Below the pieces are notes generated by a model, which saw nothing but the letters and a program-made list of their open reading frames with translations, was not told where the DNA came from and ran no database searches. Positions 1-6,078 of a stretch of DNA of 6,531 nt are shown here, piece by piece. The translations under genes and the position numbers were made by a program. How positions within the stretch are numbered: the stretch's first letter is position 1; each line of letters opens with the position of its first letter. Source of the DNA: an uncultured Bacilli bacterium (GTDB lineage: Bacteria; Bacillota_I; Bacilli_A; RF39; UBA660); assembly GCA_948552115.1 (NCBI GenBank), contig CAOWNX010000040.1, positions 1-6,531 of the forward strand. Reading direction: 5' to 3'.

Positions 1-178
1 ATGTGGTGTAACGATAAAAATATTCACTTGTAATCAGTTCTAAAACGGCATCTCCTAGGAATTCTAAGCGTTCATATGATTCTTTATTGTGTTCGTTTGC
101 ATAGGAGCTATGGGTTAATGCTGTCTCTAGTAATTCTTGATTTTGTAAGGTGATTTGAAAGGGTTTTAAAAAGTCCAT
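1..178 (-). CDS. rnc: Ribonuclease III, N-terminal part (cut by window edge)
   Basis: This is the first 59 codons of RNase III, the double-strand-specific endoribonuclease that processes rRNA precursors and structured mRNAs. The translated segment contains [14 protein letters not shown] followed by [10 protein letters not shown] at residues 36-45, the RNase III signature. E39 and D43 occupy the spacing of the Mg2+-binding Glu/Asp pair of the catalytic domain. The dsRNA-binding domain would lie outside the window. The ATG at 178 is chosen because GAGGAG sits 5 nt upstream on the minus strand. It is transcribed divergently from yidD. The identification is secure from the signature alone; only the C-terminal part is unseen. 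Confidence 0.96.
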   Translation of the reverse strand, partial: MDFLKPFQITLQNQELLETALTHSSYANEHNKESYERLEFLGDAVLELITSEYFYRYTT

Positions 179-201
179 AAATACTCCTCTTTTCTTTTCT
201 T

Positions 202-230
202 ATTATATCGAATTCTAGGTAATTAAGCAA
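202..230 (-). promoter_or_regulatory. Probable promoter of rnc
   Basis: On the minus strand there is a perfect TATAAT (202-207) with a weak -35, TTGCTT (225-230), 17 bp away. It lies about 25 bp upstream of the rnc start codon. The -10 is convincing and the -35 matches consensus at only three positions. Confidence 0.45.
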
Positions 231-237
231 AAGGTAT

Positions 238-266
238 TTTACAAAAAAGTGTTTCTATAGTAAAAT
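238..266 (+). promoter_or_regulatory. Probable promoter of the yidD-lipoprotein operon
   Basis: TTTACA (238-243), a 17-bp spacer and TAAAAT (261-266), each box 5/6 to the SigA consensus. Transcription would begin near 273, so the yidD leader would be only about 10 nt, with its GGGTGG ribosome site almost at the 5' end. Confidence 0.55.
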
Positions 267-283
267 ATTTTTGGGTGGTATTT

Positions 284-508
284 TTGAAGTGTCTACTCAT
301 TTTTTTTATTCGTATTTATCAGGTTTTACCACTTTCTAGCCATCAAATGTGCCGATTTACTCCAACTTGTTCAGAGTATGCTATTTCGGCGATTCAAACC
401 TTTGGGGTTTGGAAAGGATGTAATCTGGCGATTCATCGGATTATGCGGTGTCGTCCAGGTGGAACTTTTGGTTATGACCCAGTACCAAGAAAAGAGGAGA
501 AATTTTAA
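284..508 (+). CDS. yidD: Membrane protein insertion efficiency factor YidD
   Basis: A 74-residue YidD-family protein, a small amphipathic inner-face membrane protein thought to assist YidC-mediated membrane protein insertion. Diagnostic segments are the N-terminal helix ending in [16 protein letters not shown] at residues 23-33 with the conserved cysteines C23 and C29, and the C-terminal RCRPGG...GYDPVP (55-68). A TTG start at 284 is preferred: GGGTGG lies 5 nt upstream and [13 protein letters not shown] lines up with usual YidD N-termini. An in-frame GTG at 275 would add three residues but has no ribosome site. The stop overlaps the next ATG by one base (TAATG), indicating translational coupling. 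Confidence 0.93.
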   Translation: MKCLLIFFIRIYQVLPLSSHQMCRFTPTCSEYAISAIQTFGVWKGCNLAIHRIMRCRPGGTFGYDPVPRKEEKF

Positions 509-1374
509 TGAAAAAAGGAATTTTGACTAGTATATGTGTGTTATTGATTTTTTTTACTTCTGGTTGTTTAGAAAAAAATAGTTTGGATCATGCAAAAATT
601 TATACGACGGTTTATCCTATAACTTATTTTACAGAGGTTCTTTATGGAAATCATTCAGTCATTTCTAGTATTTATCCAGATGGTGCAAATGTTTTGGAAT
701 ATTCTTTGACGGATAAACAAAAAAAGGAATATAGTAAGGGAGATCTTTTTATTTATAATGGTCTTTCGAATGAAAAGCAAATTGCAAAAGATTTTAGTAA
801 TAGTAATCGAAAATTACAAATTATTGATGTTGCTTATGGATTAAAATATAAGTATGGCGTAGAAGAATTATGGTTAAGTCCTAGTAACGCTTTGATGCTT
901 GCAAGTAATATTCGGATGAATTTGGAAAGTTTTATACAAAATAAATTTGTTAATGAAGAAATATCAAATCGGTATAAGGATTTAGAGGAAATTTTATCTT
1001 TGAAGGATGCAGAACTTCGAAATATTGCACGAACTTCTGCTACGAAGAAAAAAAATACTATTGTTGTGTCTTCTAATGTGTTTAAATTTTTAGAAGATTA
1101 TGGATTTACGGTTATTTCTTTAGAAGATAATATTGAGGAAAATAGTTTTAATATTTTGAAAAAGGATTTTAGTAGTGGAACTTATAAATATTTGTTTGTT
1201 CATGAGGGTTTAGGAAATAATGATGCTGTTAATGAGCTGAAGAATCAGGGTGCTACTTTGTTTACGGTACAAACCATGACAACACTTTCTGCACAGAATC
1301 GAAAAAATAATGATAATTATATGTCCATTATGCAAGAGTTTATTGAAGCAATTAAAGAGGCTGTTTTAAATTAA
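508..1374 (+). CDS. ZnuA/TroA-like lipoprotein, metal-ligand residues missing
   Basis: A 288-residue secreted lipoprotein: signal peptide 1-19 with lipobox FTSGC, lipidated at C20. The fold follows the cluster A-I metal-binding solute proteins (ZnuA, AdcA, TroA): KIYTTVYPITYFTEVLYG at 30-47, the YPDGANVLEYSLT segment, LWLSPSNALMLASNI at 121-135, VSSNVFKFLEDYGF at 187-200, and a C-terminal NYMSIMQEFIEAIKEA helix. Residues that normally bind Zn or Mn are replaced: L63 for the His of GAxPHxY, E120 for the His of DPHxWL, S189 for the His of SHxAF, and Q255 for the late Asp. Usual metal uptake is therefore doubtful. There is no permease or ATPase gene beside it. It is translationally coupled to yidD, which suggests an envelope role, but that is inference. 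Confidence 0.8.
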   Translation: MKKGILTSICVLLIFFTSGCLEKNSLDHAKIYTTVYPITYFTEVLYGNHSVISSIYPDGANVLEYSLTDKQKKEYSKGDLFIYNGLSNEKQIAKDFSNSNRKLQIIDVAYGLKYKYGVEELWLSPSNALMLASNIRMNLESFIQNKFVNEEISNRYKDLEEILSLKDAELRNIARTSATKKKNTIVVSSNVFKFLEDYGFTVISLEDNIEENSFNILKKDFSSGTYKYLFVHEGLGNNDAVNELKNQGATLFTVQTMTTLSAQNRKNNDNYMSIMQEFIEAIKEAVLN

Positions 1375-1392
1375 CAACCTCTTTCTTTTTTT
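1354..1392 (+). terminator. Intrinsic terminator spanning the convergent stops
   Basis: Hairpin AAAGAGG/CCTCTTT (1354-1360 with 1378-1384), a C-A mismatch, then TGTT/AACA around a 7-nt loop, followed by CTTTTTTT (T-run 1386-1392). It ends the yidD operon. The loop contains the overlapping stop codons of both convergent genes, and the hairpin lies within coding sequence on both sides. On the minus strand the following T-run is poor, so termination there would be weaker. Confidence 0.8.
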
Positions 1393-2324
1393 CGGCTTTT
1401 GAACTTTTCATCCTTTGCTAGAATTTTTTCTTTTTGGCTTTTTTTATATTGATTTATGACTTGTTTCATTTTGTTTAGATAATAATTTGCAATGCCTTGC
1501 TTTTTGGGAGAATATTTTTGGAAACAGCTGCATACTTTGTTTCTTTCTTCTTTGGTCATTTTTTTTAGTGCTACTCTACATCGCATATCAAGAAAATATG
1601 GGTATATTTTTTGATATTTTTTTATTATTTTCATCACTTGTTGAAATGATTTGGAAAAATCTTTTATAATTTGGTATTCTTCTTCGGTGATCAGGATTTG
1701 GTTTTTTTCAACATACTCTTGTAAATCTAGACTTTGATATTCTTCTATAATATGACGCAAAAGATAAGAAGTGTTCCACCATTCGTTCCATTGTGTCATT
1801 CGAAGCACTATTTTGGGAATTTGAGCTTTGGTCCAACAATTATCTTTTTCTTTTACAAGTTCTTTTGGATTCATTATGTTTTTAATTTTTTGAGCAATTT
1901 TCTCTTGGGTGTAATATTGCCAATCTCTTTCGGTAATTTTAATATCTAAGCATTCTTCTGATTTTAAAATTTGATTAATTTCTTGTGCTTTATTTTCGTA
2001 AATATCATAAATAATAAATGCTGGGTTTATTCGAGCATTATATTTTTTCTCTAGTACTTTTATTATTCTCTTTAATTTGATTTCAATATTTGCTTCTCTA
2101 TCTACTAGTTTACAATTTTTGGTTGGATTTCTTTTTAAATATTCTCTTAATAAGATATCACTTTCTTCTTCTGTAATATACAATGAGTCTTCCCCTAATA
2201 TTTCTAAAGCAGAATTTATAAACTTTTCTTTGTCTTTTAATATTTTAGAATAAATATCTATTTTTATTTCGTCTTCTAAATACATTAGTAATTCTAATAT
2301 TTTATCCAGTTTTCTTTCCAACAT
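1371..2324 (-). CDS. Hypothetical protein, 317 residues, function unknown
   Basis: I do not recognise this protein. It is lysine- and glutamate-rich, with no signal peptide or membrane helix, so it is probably cytosolic. Most of the length looks alpha-helical. Visible features are acidic helices at the N-terminus (KLDKILELLMYLEDEIKID), a tryptophan-rich patch (TQWNEWWNTSYLLRHI) in the middle, an MRCRVALKK segment, several cysteines near the C-terminus, and a strongly basic tail ending KSRKKERGC, which may contact nucleic acid (inference). The ATG at 2324 is chosen because AAGGAAAG precedes it by 6 nt and the predicted transcript starts near 2351. The in-frame TTG at 2351 would sit at that transcript start and has no ribosome site. 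The stop overlaps that of the convergent lipoprotein gene in TTAA. Confidence 0.75.
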   Translation of the reverse strand: MLERKLDKILELLMYLEDEIKIDIYSKILKDKEKFINSALEILGEDSLYITEEESDILLREYLKRNPTKNCKLVDREANIEIKLKRIIKVLEKKYNARINPAFIIYDIYENKAQEINQILKSEECLDIKITERDWQYYTQEKIAQKIKNIMNPKELVKEKDNCWTKAQIPKIVLRMTQWNEWWNTSYLLRHIIEEYQSLDLQEYVEKNQILITEEEYQIIKDFSKSFQQVMKIIKKYQKIYPYFLDMRCRVALKKMTKEERNKVCSCFQKYSPKKQGIANYYLNKMKQVINQYKKSQKEKILAKDEKFKSRKKERGC

Positions 2325-2357
2325 AAAGATCTTTCCTTTTTTGGCAAGCAAGCATTC

Positions 2358-2386
2358 ATTTTATTAAAAAAATCCCTCATTTTCAA
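2358..2386 (-). promoter_or_regulatory. Probable promoter of the 317-residue gene
   Basis: Minus strand TTGAAA (2381-2386), 17-bp spacer, TAAAAT (2358-2363). Transcription would start near 2351, 27 nt before the chosen ATG. The -35 and spacer lie inside the preceding tRNA terminator hairpin, so the two signals share sequence. Confidence 0.55.
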
Positions 2387-2394
2387 AGGATTTT
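2366..2394 (-). terminator. Terminator of the tRNA-Ile/tRNA-Glu transcript
   Basis: On the minus strand, AAAATCC pairs with GGATTTT (2388-2394 with 2369-2375) around a 12-nt loop and runs into seven Ts, 12 nt after the CCA end of tRNA-Glu. Confidence 0.65.
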
Positions 2395-2405
2395 AAATTC
2401 TTAAA

Positions 2406-2482
2406 TGGTGACCCGTACGGGATTTGAACCCATGAATGCATGCGTGAAAGGCATGTGTGTTCAACCACTTCACCAACGGGCC
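2406..2482 (-). tRNA. tRNA-Glu (anticodon TTC)
   Basis: 77 nt including encoded CCA. Acceptor GGCCCGT pairs with ACGGGTC, discriminator A. The anticodon stem CATGC/GCATG encloses CTTTCAC, giving TTC. The T arm contains GGGTTCAAATCCC. It lies 9 bp downstream of tRNA-Ile on the same transcript. Confidence 0.96.
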
Positions 2483-2491
2483 AATAACAAA

Positions 2492-2568
<77 letters not shown>

Positions 2569-2588
2569 ATTTTGTCAAGGACTATTTC

Positions 2589-2617
2589 ATTTTACCTTAT
2601 AAATAGAATTTTGGCAA
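2589..2617 (-). promoter_or_regulatory. Promoter of the tRNA-Ile/tRNA-Glu pair
   Basis: Minus strand TTGCCA (2612-2617), exactly 17 bp, TAAAAT (2589-2594). It is immediately downstream of the carD stop codon and about 20 bp before tRNA-Ile, so the tRNAs have their own promoter. Confidence 0.6.
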
Positions 2618-2625
2618 GAGCTTTT

Positions 2626-3102
2626 TTAACTTTTTATTTTATTTTTGATATATTCTTTTGTTTCTTCAAAAGATAAGTCTAGAACAATACCAAGTTCTTG
2701 ATATAGGTAGTTTTCAGCTTCTTCAAAATAATGCTTGTCTTTGTCACCAATTTTCTTTTTCTGTTCTAATCTTTTTTGATTTCTTTTATAGGCAGTTTTA
2801 ATAATTCGAATTAAATCTTCTTCGTTTCCAGTATTTAATAAACGTTTATATTCTGTTTCTAATAGACGTTGTTCCACATCTATTTCAGAAATTGTTGGAA
2901 TACGTTTTATGATTTGTTCTATCTCTTCTTTTGTAATTAGCTTTCTAATATTTTTGGAATTGATTGGTATTTCAATTTTTAAAGTATTATCTTTTATTGG
3001 CGATAAAATATAGTAATCTAAATCATTTAAAAAACCTTTCTTTATTTCTTTGACTTGGCAAACGTCTTTTTTAAATATTAAATATTCTCCTATTTCAAAC
3101 AT
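2626..3102 (-). CDS. CarD-family RNA polymerase-binding regulator
   Basis: A 158-residue CarD/CdnL/TRCF-domain protein. The N-terminal part (about 1-60, MFEIGEYLIFKKDVCQVKEIKKG then YYILSPIKDNTLKIEIPINS) has the Tudor-like beta-barrel pattern that in CarD/CdnL contacts the RNA polymerase beta subunit. The rest is helical and charged, like the DNA-contacting C-terminal domain of this family. Family members stabilise promoter open complexes, often at stable RNA promoters. AAGGTGA lies 6 nt before the ATG, which supports the start. It sits between nagZ and two tRNA genes on the same strand, preceded by a terminator-like hairpin. The protein is full length for the family; the precise target promoters are unknown. 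Confidence 0.85.
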   Translation of the reverse strand: MFEIGEYLIFKKDVCQVKEIKKGFLNDLDYYILSPIKDNTLKIEIPINSKNIRKLITKEEIEQIIKRIPTISEIDVEQRLLETEYKRLLNTGNEEDLIRIIKTAYKRNQKRLEQKKKIGDKDKHYFEEAENYLYQELGIVLDLSFEETKEYIKNKIKS

Positions 3103-3120
3103 ACATAATCACCTTTAAAT

Positions 3121-3157
3121 AAAAAAACTATCTAACTGGGTCTACCATATTAAATAG
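3121..3157 (-). terminator. Terminator-like hairpin in the carD leader
   Basis: On the minus strand CTATTTAAT pairs with GTTAGATAG (two G-U pairs), extended by TGG/CCA around a 5-nt loop after a one-base bulge (3128-3157), and is followed by seven Ts (3121-3127). It lies between nagZ and the carD ribosome site, with no room for a promoter behind it. It either ends the nagZ transcript while allowing read-through or acts as a carD leader attenuator. Confidence 0.6.
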
Positions 3158-3174
3158 CTACAAGTTATGGTTTT

Positions 3175-3203
3175 ATTTTAGCACTTTTTTCTATTTTTTG
3201 TAA
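3175..3203 (-). promoter_or_regulatory. Possible carD promoter upstream of the leader hairpin
   Basis: Minus strand TTACAA (3198-3203), 17-bp spacer, TAAAAT (3175-3180), just behind the nagZ stop. If used, transcription starts near 3168 and the hairpin at 3128-3157 is part of the carD leader. The -35 is weak. Confidence 0.4.
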
Positions 3204-3210
3204 GGATAAA

Positions 3211-4413
3211 TTATTTTTGAAATTCTCGCATAATTTGGAGATGAGATTCATTTCCTAAGTAACTTTTATCCAAATAATCTTTTGAAAGTTTTGTATATTT
3301 TAATTTTAAAATTTTTCTTACAGAATTATTTATTTGCTCTATGCTAATTTTTTGATTTTCATAGCTTTCTTTGATTTTTGTAATCGCACTTTCTATACTT
3401 TCTGGCATTAATAAAATGTCTACTCCAGCATTGATTGCACGTTCGTAAATTTCTGATTCAGAATAATTTTTTGTCAATGCTTTCATATTTAGTGCATCGG
3501 TAATGATTAGTCCAGAAAATCCCATTTCTTTTTTTAATATTTCAGTTATTATTTCATATGATAATGATGCTGGAAGGTTGGAACCAGTAATACTTGGAAC
3601 TGCTAAATGACCAACCATAATCATATCCGCTCCATTTTGGATGGCATTTTGAAAAGGTATCCATTCTAAGTTTTGTAATTCTTCTTTGGTCTTATTAATG
3701 ATTGGCAAATCGTAATGAGAATCTGTGATTGTACTCCCGTGTCCCGGAAAATGTTTGTATACTGGAATTACTCCTATTTCTTGCATTCCTTTGGCAAGAG
3801 ATATTCCCATATTACTTACTATTTCAGCGTTATTCCCAAAGCTACGGTTGGAAATCACGGTATTTTGAGGATTAGAATTAATATCTAAAACAGGGGCAAA
3901 ATTCATATTTATATGGAATACTCGCAATTCTTCTGCCAACAGTGTTCCTACCTGAAATGCAAGTTGTTTTGAATTTTTGTTGCCAATTTCTTGCATTGGT
4001 GGAATGTTTGTTATGGATGCATCTACTTCACTGGTAATTCTTTGTACTCTTCCACCTTCTTGATCAATGGATAAAAATAAAGGTATCTTAACAGTTTGTT
4101 CTATTTCTTTGATTAGTTGAAGAGAAGAATCTAAATTACTAAAGTTATCTTTGAAAAAAATAAAACCTCCTGGTTGATATTTTTCTAATTCTTGTTTTAA
4201 TTCTTCTGTCATTGTTGGAGTTCTATTCGAAATCATAATCATTTGAGCTATTTTTTCTTCTAACGATAATTCTTGTAATGTTTGTTCTATTTGTTGGTTT
4301 AATTTTCGATCTTCTTCTTTTTGGTGTTCTTTTTTATTTTCGATGAAAAACATAGATAGAACACAAAGTATAATTATAGATAATAATAGTGATTTAGAAA
4401 TTATTTTTTTCAT
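3211..4413 (-). CDS. nagZ: NagZ-type beta-N-acetylhexosaminidase (GH3), exported
   Basis: A 400-residue glycoside hydrolase family 3 enzyme expected to remove terminal beta-N-acetylglucosamine, typically from peptidoglycan fragments. A hydrophobic N-terminal segment (about 7-24) acts as signal or anchor, placing the enzyme outside the membrane, as in Gram-positive NagZ. The TIM-barrel carries FLSIDQEGGRVQRI at 113-126, NFAPVLDINSNP at 171-182, and KHFPGHGSTITDSH at 220-233, the NagZ signature with the D231/H233 acid-base dyad. The nucleophile is D306 in ITDALNMKAL. It ends soon after the barrel, so it is a single-domain NagZ without the second GH3 domain of beta-glucosidases. GGAGGG 4 nt before the ATG fixes the start. 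It probably shares a transcript with the small membrane gene 52 bp upstream. Confidence 0.93.
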   Translation of the reverse strand: MKKIISKSLLLSIIILCVLSMFFIENKKEHQKEEDRKLNQQIEQTLQELSLEEKIAQMIMISNRTPTMTEELKQELEKYQPGGFIFFKDNFSNLDSSLQLIKEIEQTVKIPLFLSIDQEGGRVQRITSEVDASITNIPPMQEIGNKNSKQLAFQVGTLLAEELRVFHINMNFAPVLDINSNPQNTVISNRSFGNNAEIVSNMGISLAKGMQEIGVIPVYKHFPGHGSTITDSHYDLPIINKTKEELQNLEWIPFQNAIQNGADMIMVGHLAVPSITGSNLPASLSYEIITEILKKEMGFSGLIITDALNMKALTKNYSESEIYERAINAGVDILLMPESIESAITKIKESYENQKISIEQINNSVRKILKLKYTKLSKDYLDKSYLGNESHLQIMREFQK

Positions 4414-4425
4414 AATACCCTCCTT

Positions 4426-4443
4426 TTTTAGGGTACCCCAAAA
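4426..4443. repeat. 18-bp near-perfect palindrome before nagZ
   Basis: TTTTAGGGTACCCCAAAA, symmetric except for one pair, lies just upstream of the nagZ ribosome site. It has no T-run on the minus strand, so it is not a standard terminator. A protein-binding operator or an mRNA hairpin next to the ribosome site is possible. Function unknown. Confidence 0.35.
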
Positions 4444-4465
4444 TCATAGAATTTTTCTTTTTTTA

Positions 4466-4777
4466 TTATTTATTTTTGAATCTTGGAATTGTTATAGCAA
4501 ATTGATTTAATACTTTTTGACGAATAAAAAATGCTCCAATCAAAAAAATTAATGAGAATAGTATCAAAGGAATTGATAAGCAGTAATCATACCATTTTAA
4601 TGTGTTTTTTATCATTCCATTTCCTAACCAATATAGACTTAATAGTATACCAACTGTTCCAATTAACCATAAACGAGTTAGACGAATTTTCATTTCTCTT
4701 CCTTTGACTGAATTATAGTACATGTTTCGGCATTCTTTTTTTTCTTCTTTACTGAGCCTTTGGTATTTATTTTTCAT
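4466..4777 (-). CDS. Small two-helix membrane protein, unknown function
   Basis: A 103-residue protein I do not recognise. A basic, charged N-terminal region (1-33, KNKYQRLSKEEKKECRNMYY...) is followed by two hydrophobic helices (about 34-55, LWLIGTVGILLSLYWLGNGM, and about 64-86, CLSIPLILFSLIFLIGAFFI) and a short basic tail, so both ends are probably cytoplasmic. AGGTGAG directly upstream of the ATG supports the start. It is first in a probable transcript with nagZ. Its promoter region is where the IS110-family element has inserted, 28 bp upstream of the start codon, so its expression may now depend on the remaining extended -10 box and on whatever the element supplies. Confidence 0.75.
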   Translation of the reverse strand: MKNKYQRLSKEEKKECRNMYYNSVKGREMKIRLTRLWLIGTVGILLSLYWLGNGMIKNTLKWYDYCLSIPLILFSLIFLIGAFFIRQKVLNQFAITIPRFKNK

Positions 4778-4796
4778 TTTCTCACCTACTTCGTTT

Positions 4797-4805
4797 ATTA
4801 TATCA
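4797..4805 (-). promoter_or_regulatory. Extended -10 box of the membrane-protein gene; also the IS target
   Basis: Minus strand TGATATAAT, a TGn-TATAAT extended -10, 20 bp upstream of the start codon. Read on the plus strand it is ATTATATCA, identical to the proposed left target guide of the adjacent IS element. Sequence upstream of it on the minus strand is now IS DNA; TTTACT (4821-4826 on the plus strand as AGTAAA), with an 18-bp spacer, could serve as a substitute -35. Confidence 0.55.
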
Positions 4806-4807
4806 CG

Positions 4808-4813
4808 TATAAT
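4808..4813 (+). promoter_or_regulatory. -10 half of the circle-junction promoter (left end)
   Basis: TATAAT two bases inside the left end. In a circular intermediate it falls exactly 17 bp after TTGACA at 6387-6392. In the integrated state it has no proper -35. Predicted transcription start near 4820. Confidence 0.65.
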
Positions 4814-4819
4814 ACCGAG

Positions 4820-4868
4820 TAGTAAATGAAGGAGGTATTCAATTACTTGATACTTTTTCGATTTACTA
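4820..4868 (+). repeat. Long imperfect hairpin in the IS left end
   Basis: TAGTAAAT (4820-4827) pairs with ATTTACTA (4861-4868), then GAAGGA with TTTTTC (two G-U pairs), then GTAT(T)CAA with TTGATAC around a TTAC loop: about 21 pairs with three single bulges. It begins where the junction promoter would start transcription, so it would be the 5' structure of that transcript. Confidence 0.6.
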
Positions 4869-4874
4869 TATAAT
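4847..4874 (+). promoter_or_regulatory. Internal left-end promoter for bridge RNA and transposase
   Basis: TTGATA (4847-4852), 16 bp, TATAAT (4869-4874). A start near 4881 would place the 5' end of the RNA at the hairpin that precedes the target loop. Unlike the junction promoter, it is intact in the integrated element. Confidence 0.5.
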
Positions 4875-4907
4875 ATTTTTACTTATTTCTAAGAAATAAG
4901 TAAAAAT
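4875..4907. repeat. Perfect 33-bp palindrome in the IS left end
   Basis: Two 16-base arms, ATTTTTACTTATTTCT and its exact complement, with one central base. Its inner 21 nt (4881-4901) would form the 5' stem-loop of the proposed bridge RNA. The sequence immediately follows the internal -10 box. Confidence 0.85.
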
Positions 4908-5064
4908 TCGCGATTGAGTCTAGGCAAATTATATCAGGGGTCTTTGTATCCATTAATATGACGGCCTAACTCTTTTTCTTTTTACTTTCCTAATTTTAGA
5001 ATGTGAGGATTTATTCCTATATAACAAGCGTGATGAGGAATATTAAGTTTAAGAGTCCAATCGC
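4881..5064 (+). ncRNA. Candidate IS110 bridge RNA with target and donor loops
   Basis: Paper fold: a 5' stem-loop (4881-4901); a closing stem GCGATTG/CAATCGC (4910-4916 with 5058-5064); a target-type arm with stem TAGGC/GCCTA (4921-4925 with 4964-4968) and apical GGGT/ATCC; and a donor-type arm with stem TTCCT/AGGAA (4987-4991 with 5036-5040) and apical AGGA/TCCT. Proposed guides are left target 4928-4936, right target about 4952-4961, left donor 4996-5004 and right donor 5029-5033. About 184 nt is close to the roughly 177 nt of the IS621 bridge RNA, and the order of parts is the same. In that family the RNA joins the circular donor and target DNA in the recombinase. Structure and guides are inferred by eye. 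If transcription begins at the junction promoter the RNA starts near 4820. Confidence 0.68.
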
Positions 5065-5082
5065 TAAAAAAGGATGTTTTTT

Positions 5083-6078
5083 ATGCAGTACGTTTTAGCA
5101 CTTGATGTTGCTAAAGGTAAAAGTATGGTAAGTTTAATTAGTTCTTGTGGTGAAGTTCTAATTACTCCCTATGAAATCAATCATTCGATTCATGATTTTA
5201 CTAATTTACTAAATAGAATGAACGAATTAAAATTAGAAAATATTTCTCTAATTATGGAGTCTACTGGTATTTACCATAGACCTGTGGAAAGATTCTTTTT
5301 AGAATATCATTTTAAAGTCTTTGTTATTAATGCTTTATACTCCAAAATGTATAAAAGAAATCTTCGTAAAACTAAAACAGATAAACTCGATTGTATTTCT
5401 CTTGCTGAATTATTCTTTACTACTGATTTTAAAGAATATGTGAAACCAGATACTATTTATTTAAATATGAATGCTTTATCTAGACAGTATCATGCTTTAA
5501 GTGAAATAACCAATAATCTTAAGAATCGATATAAAAACTTAGTTTATTTATGTTTTCCAGAATATGAACTTCTTTTTAAAGGAAATACGATTTATTCAGA
5601 TATTGCTCTATCTTTTATAGAAAAATATCCTCATGCTGAACTTATTTCTTCCACTCGAATAGATGCTCTACAAAACTTTTTTAAGACTAAAGGTTTCAGT
5701 CATTGGAAAAGTAAATCGATTAAAATCAAAGAAGTTGCCAAAAACTCTTATCCTTCTGTAAATAAAGAAGATGAAATTGTTTCTGCTTTAAAAGGAATAG
5801 CAAAACTTATTCATATGAATCAAACAGAAATTAATACAATAAAAGAAAAATTAATAGAAAATGGGAAACAAACGAAATACTTTGATTCTATCAACTCCAT
5901 ATTTGGCATTGGAGAATTTACTGCTTCTATTATTATCGCTGAACTTGGGAATATTAACAGATTTAATAATATTAAAGAATTAACTGCTTATTGTGGGTTA
6001 GATCCTTCTATTAAACAATCTGGTAAATCTATTAACATAAAAGGCCCTATTTCTAAGTCTGGTAATAAATATATGTGA
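5083..6078 (+). CDS. IS110-family transposase, stopped by in-frame TGA
   Basis: 331 codons of a DEDD (RuvC-like) recombinase. N-terminal catalytic residues are D8 (LALDVAKGKS), E59 (IMESTGIYHRP), and D100 and D103 (KTDKLDC), with spacing nearly the same as in IS621. A helical region follows, then the Tnp/Transposase_20 domain starting INSIFGIGEFTASIIIAELGNINRF (270-294), AYCGLDPSIKQSGKS with candidate catalytic serine S313, and GPISKSGNKYM just before the TGA. The ATG at 5083 is chosen because AAAAAAGG ends 9 nt upstream; the ATG at 5074 directly abuts that site. TGA falls where family members usually have Arg (GNKYxR), consistent with CGA or AGA mutating to TGA. The missing C-terminal 61 codons follow in the same frame. 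The truncated product is probably inactive, but this is not certain. Confidence 0.92.
   Translation: MQYVLALDVAKGKSMVSLISSCGEVLITPYEINHSIHDFTNLLNRMNELKLENISLIMESTGIYHRPVERFFLEYHFKVFVINALYSKMYKRNLRKTKTDKLDCISLAELFFTTDFKEYVKPDTIYLNMNALSRQYHALSEITNNLKNRYKNLVYLCFPEYELLFKGNTIYSDIALSFIEKYPHAELISSTRIDALQNFFKTKGFSHWKSKSIKIKEVAKNSYPSVNKEDEIVSALKGIAKLIHMNQTEINTIKEKLIENGKQTKYFDSINSIFGIGEFTASIIIAELGNINRFNNIKELTAYCGLDPSIKQSGKSINIKGPISKSGNKYM

Noticed and set aside
275..283. GTG start for yidD
   Set aside because: It has no ribosome site and would lie at the predicted transcript start; TTG at 284 has GGGTGG upstream and fits family N-termini.
1487..1949. Plus-strand open frames at 1487-1669 and 1734-1949
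   Set aside because: They are antisense to the 317-residue gene, rich in Phe/Leu/Ile as expected from the complement of an AT-rich Lys/Glu-rich gene, and lack ribosome sites.
2325..2351. TTG start for the 317-residue gene
   Set aside because: No Shine-Dalgarno sequence precedes it, and the predicted transcript begins there.
6076..6078. TGA as tryptophan, mycoplasma-type code
   Set aside because: Resident genes write Trp as TGG, and none needs TGA read-through to give a complete protein.
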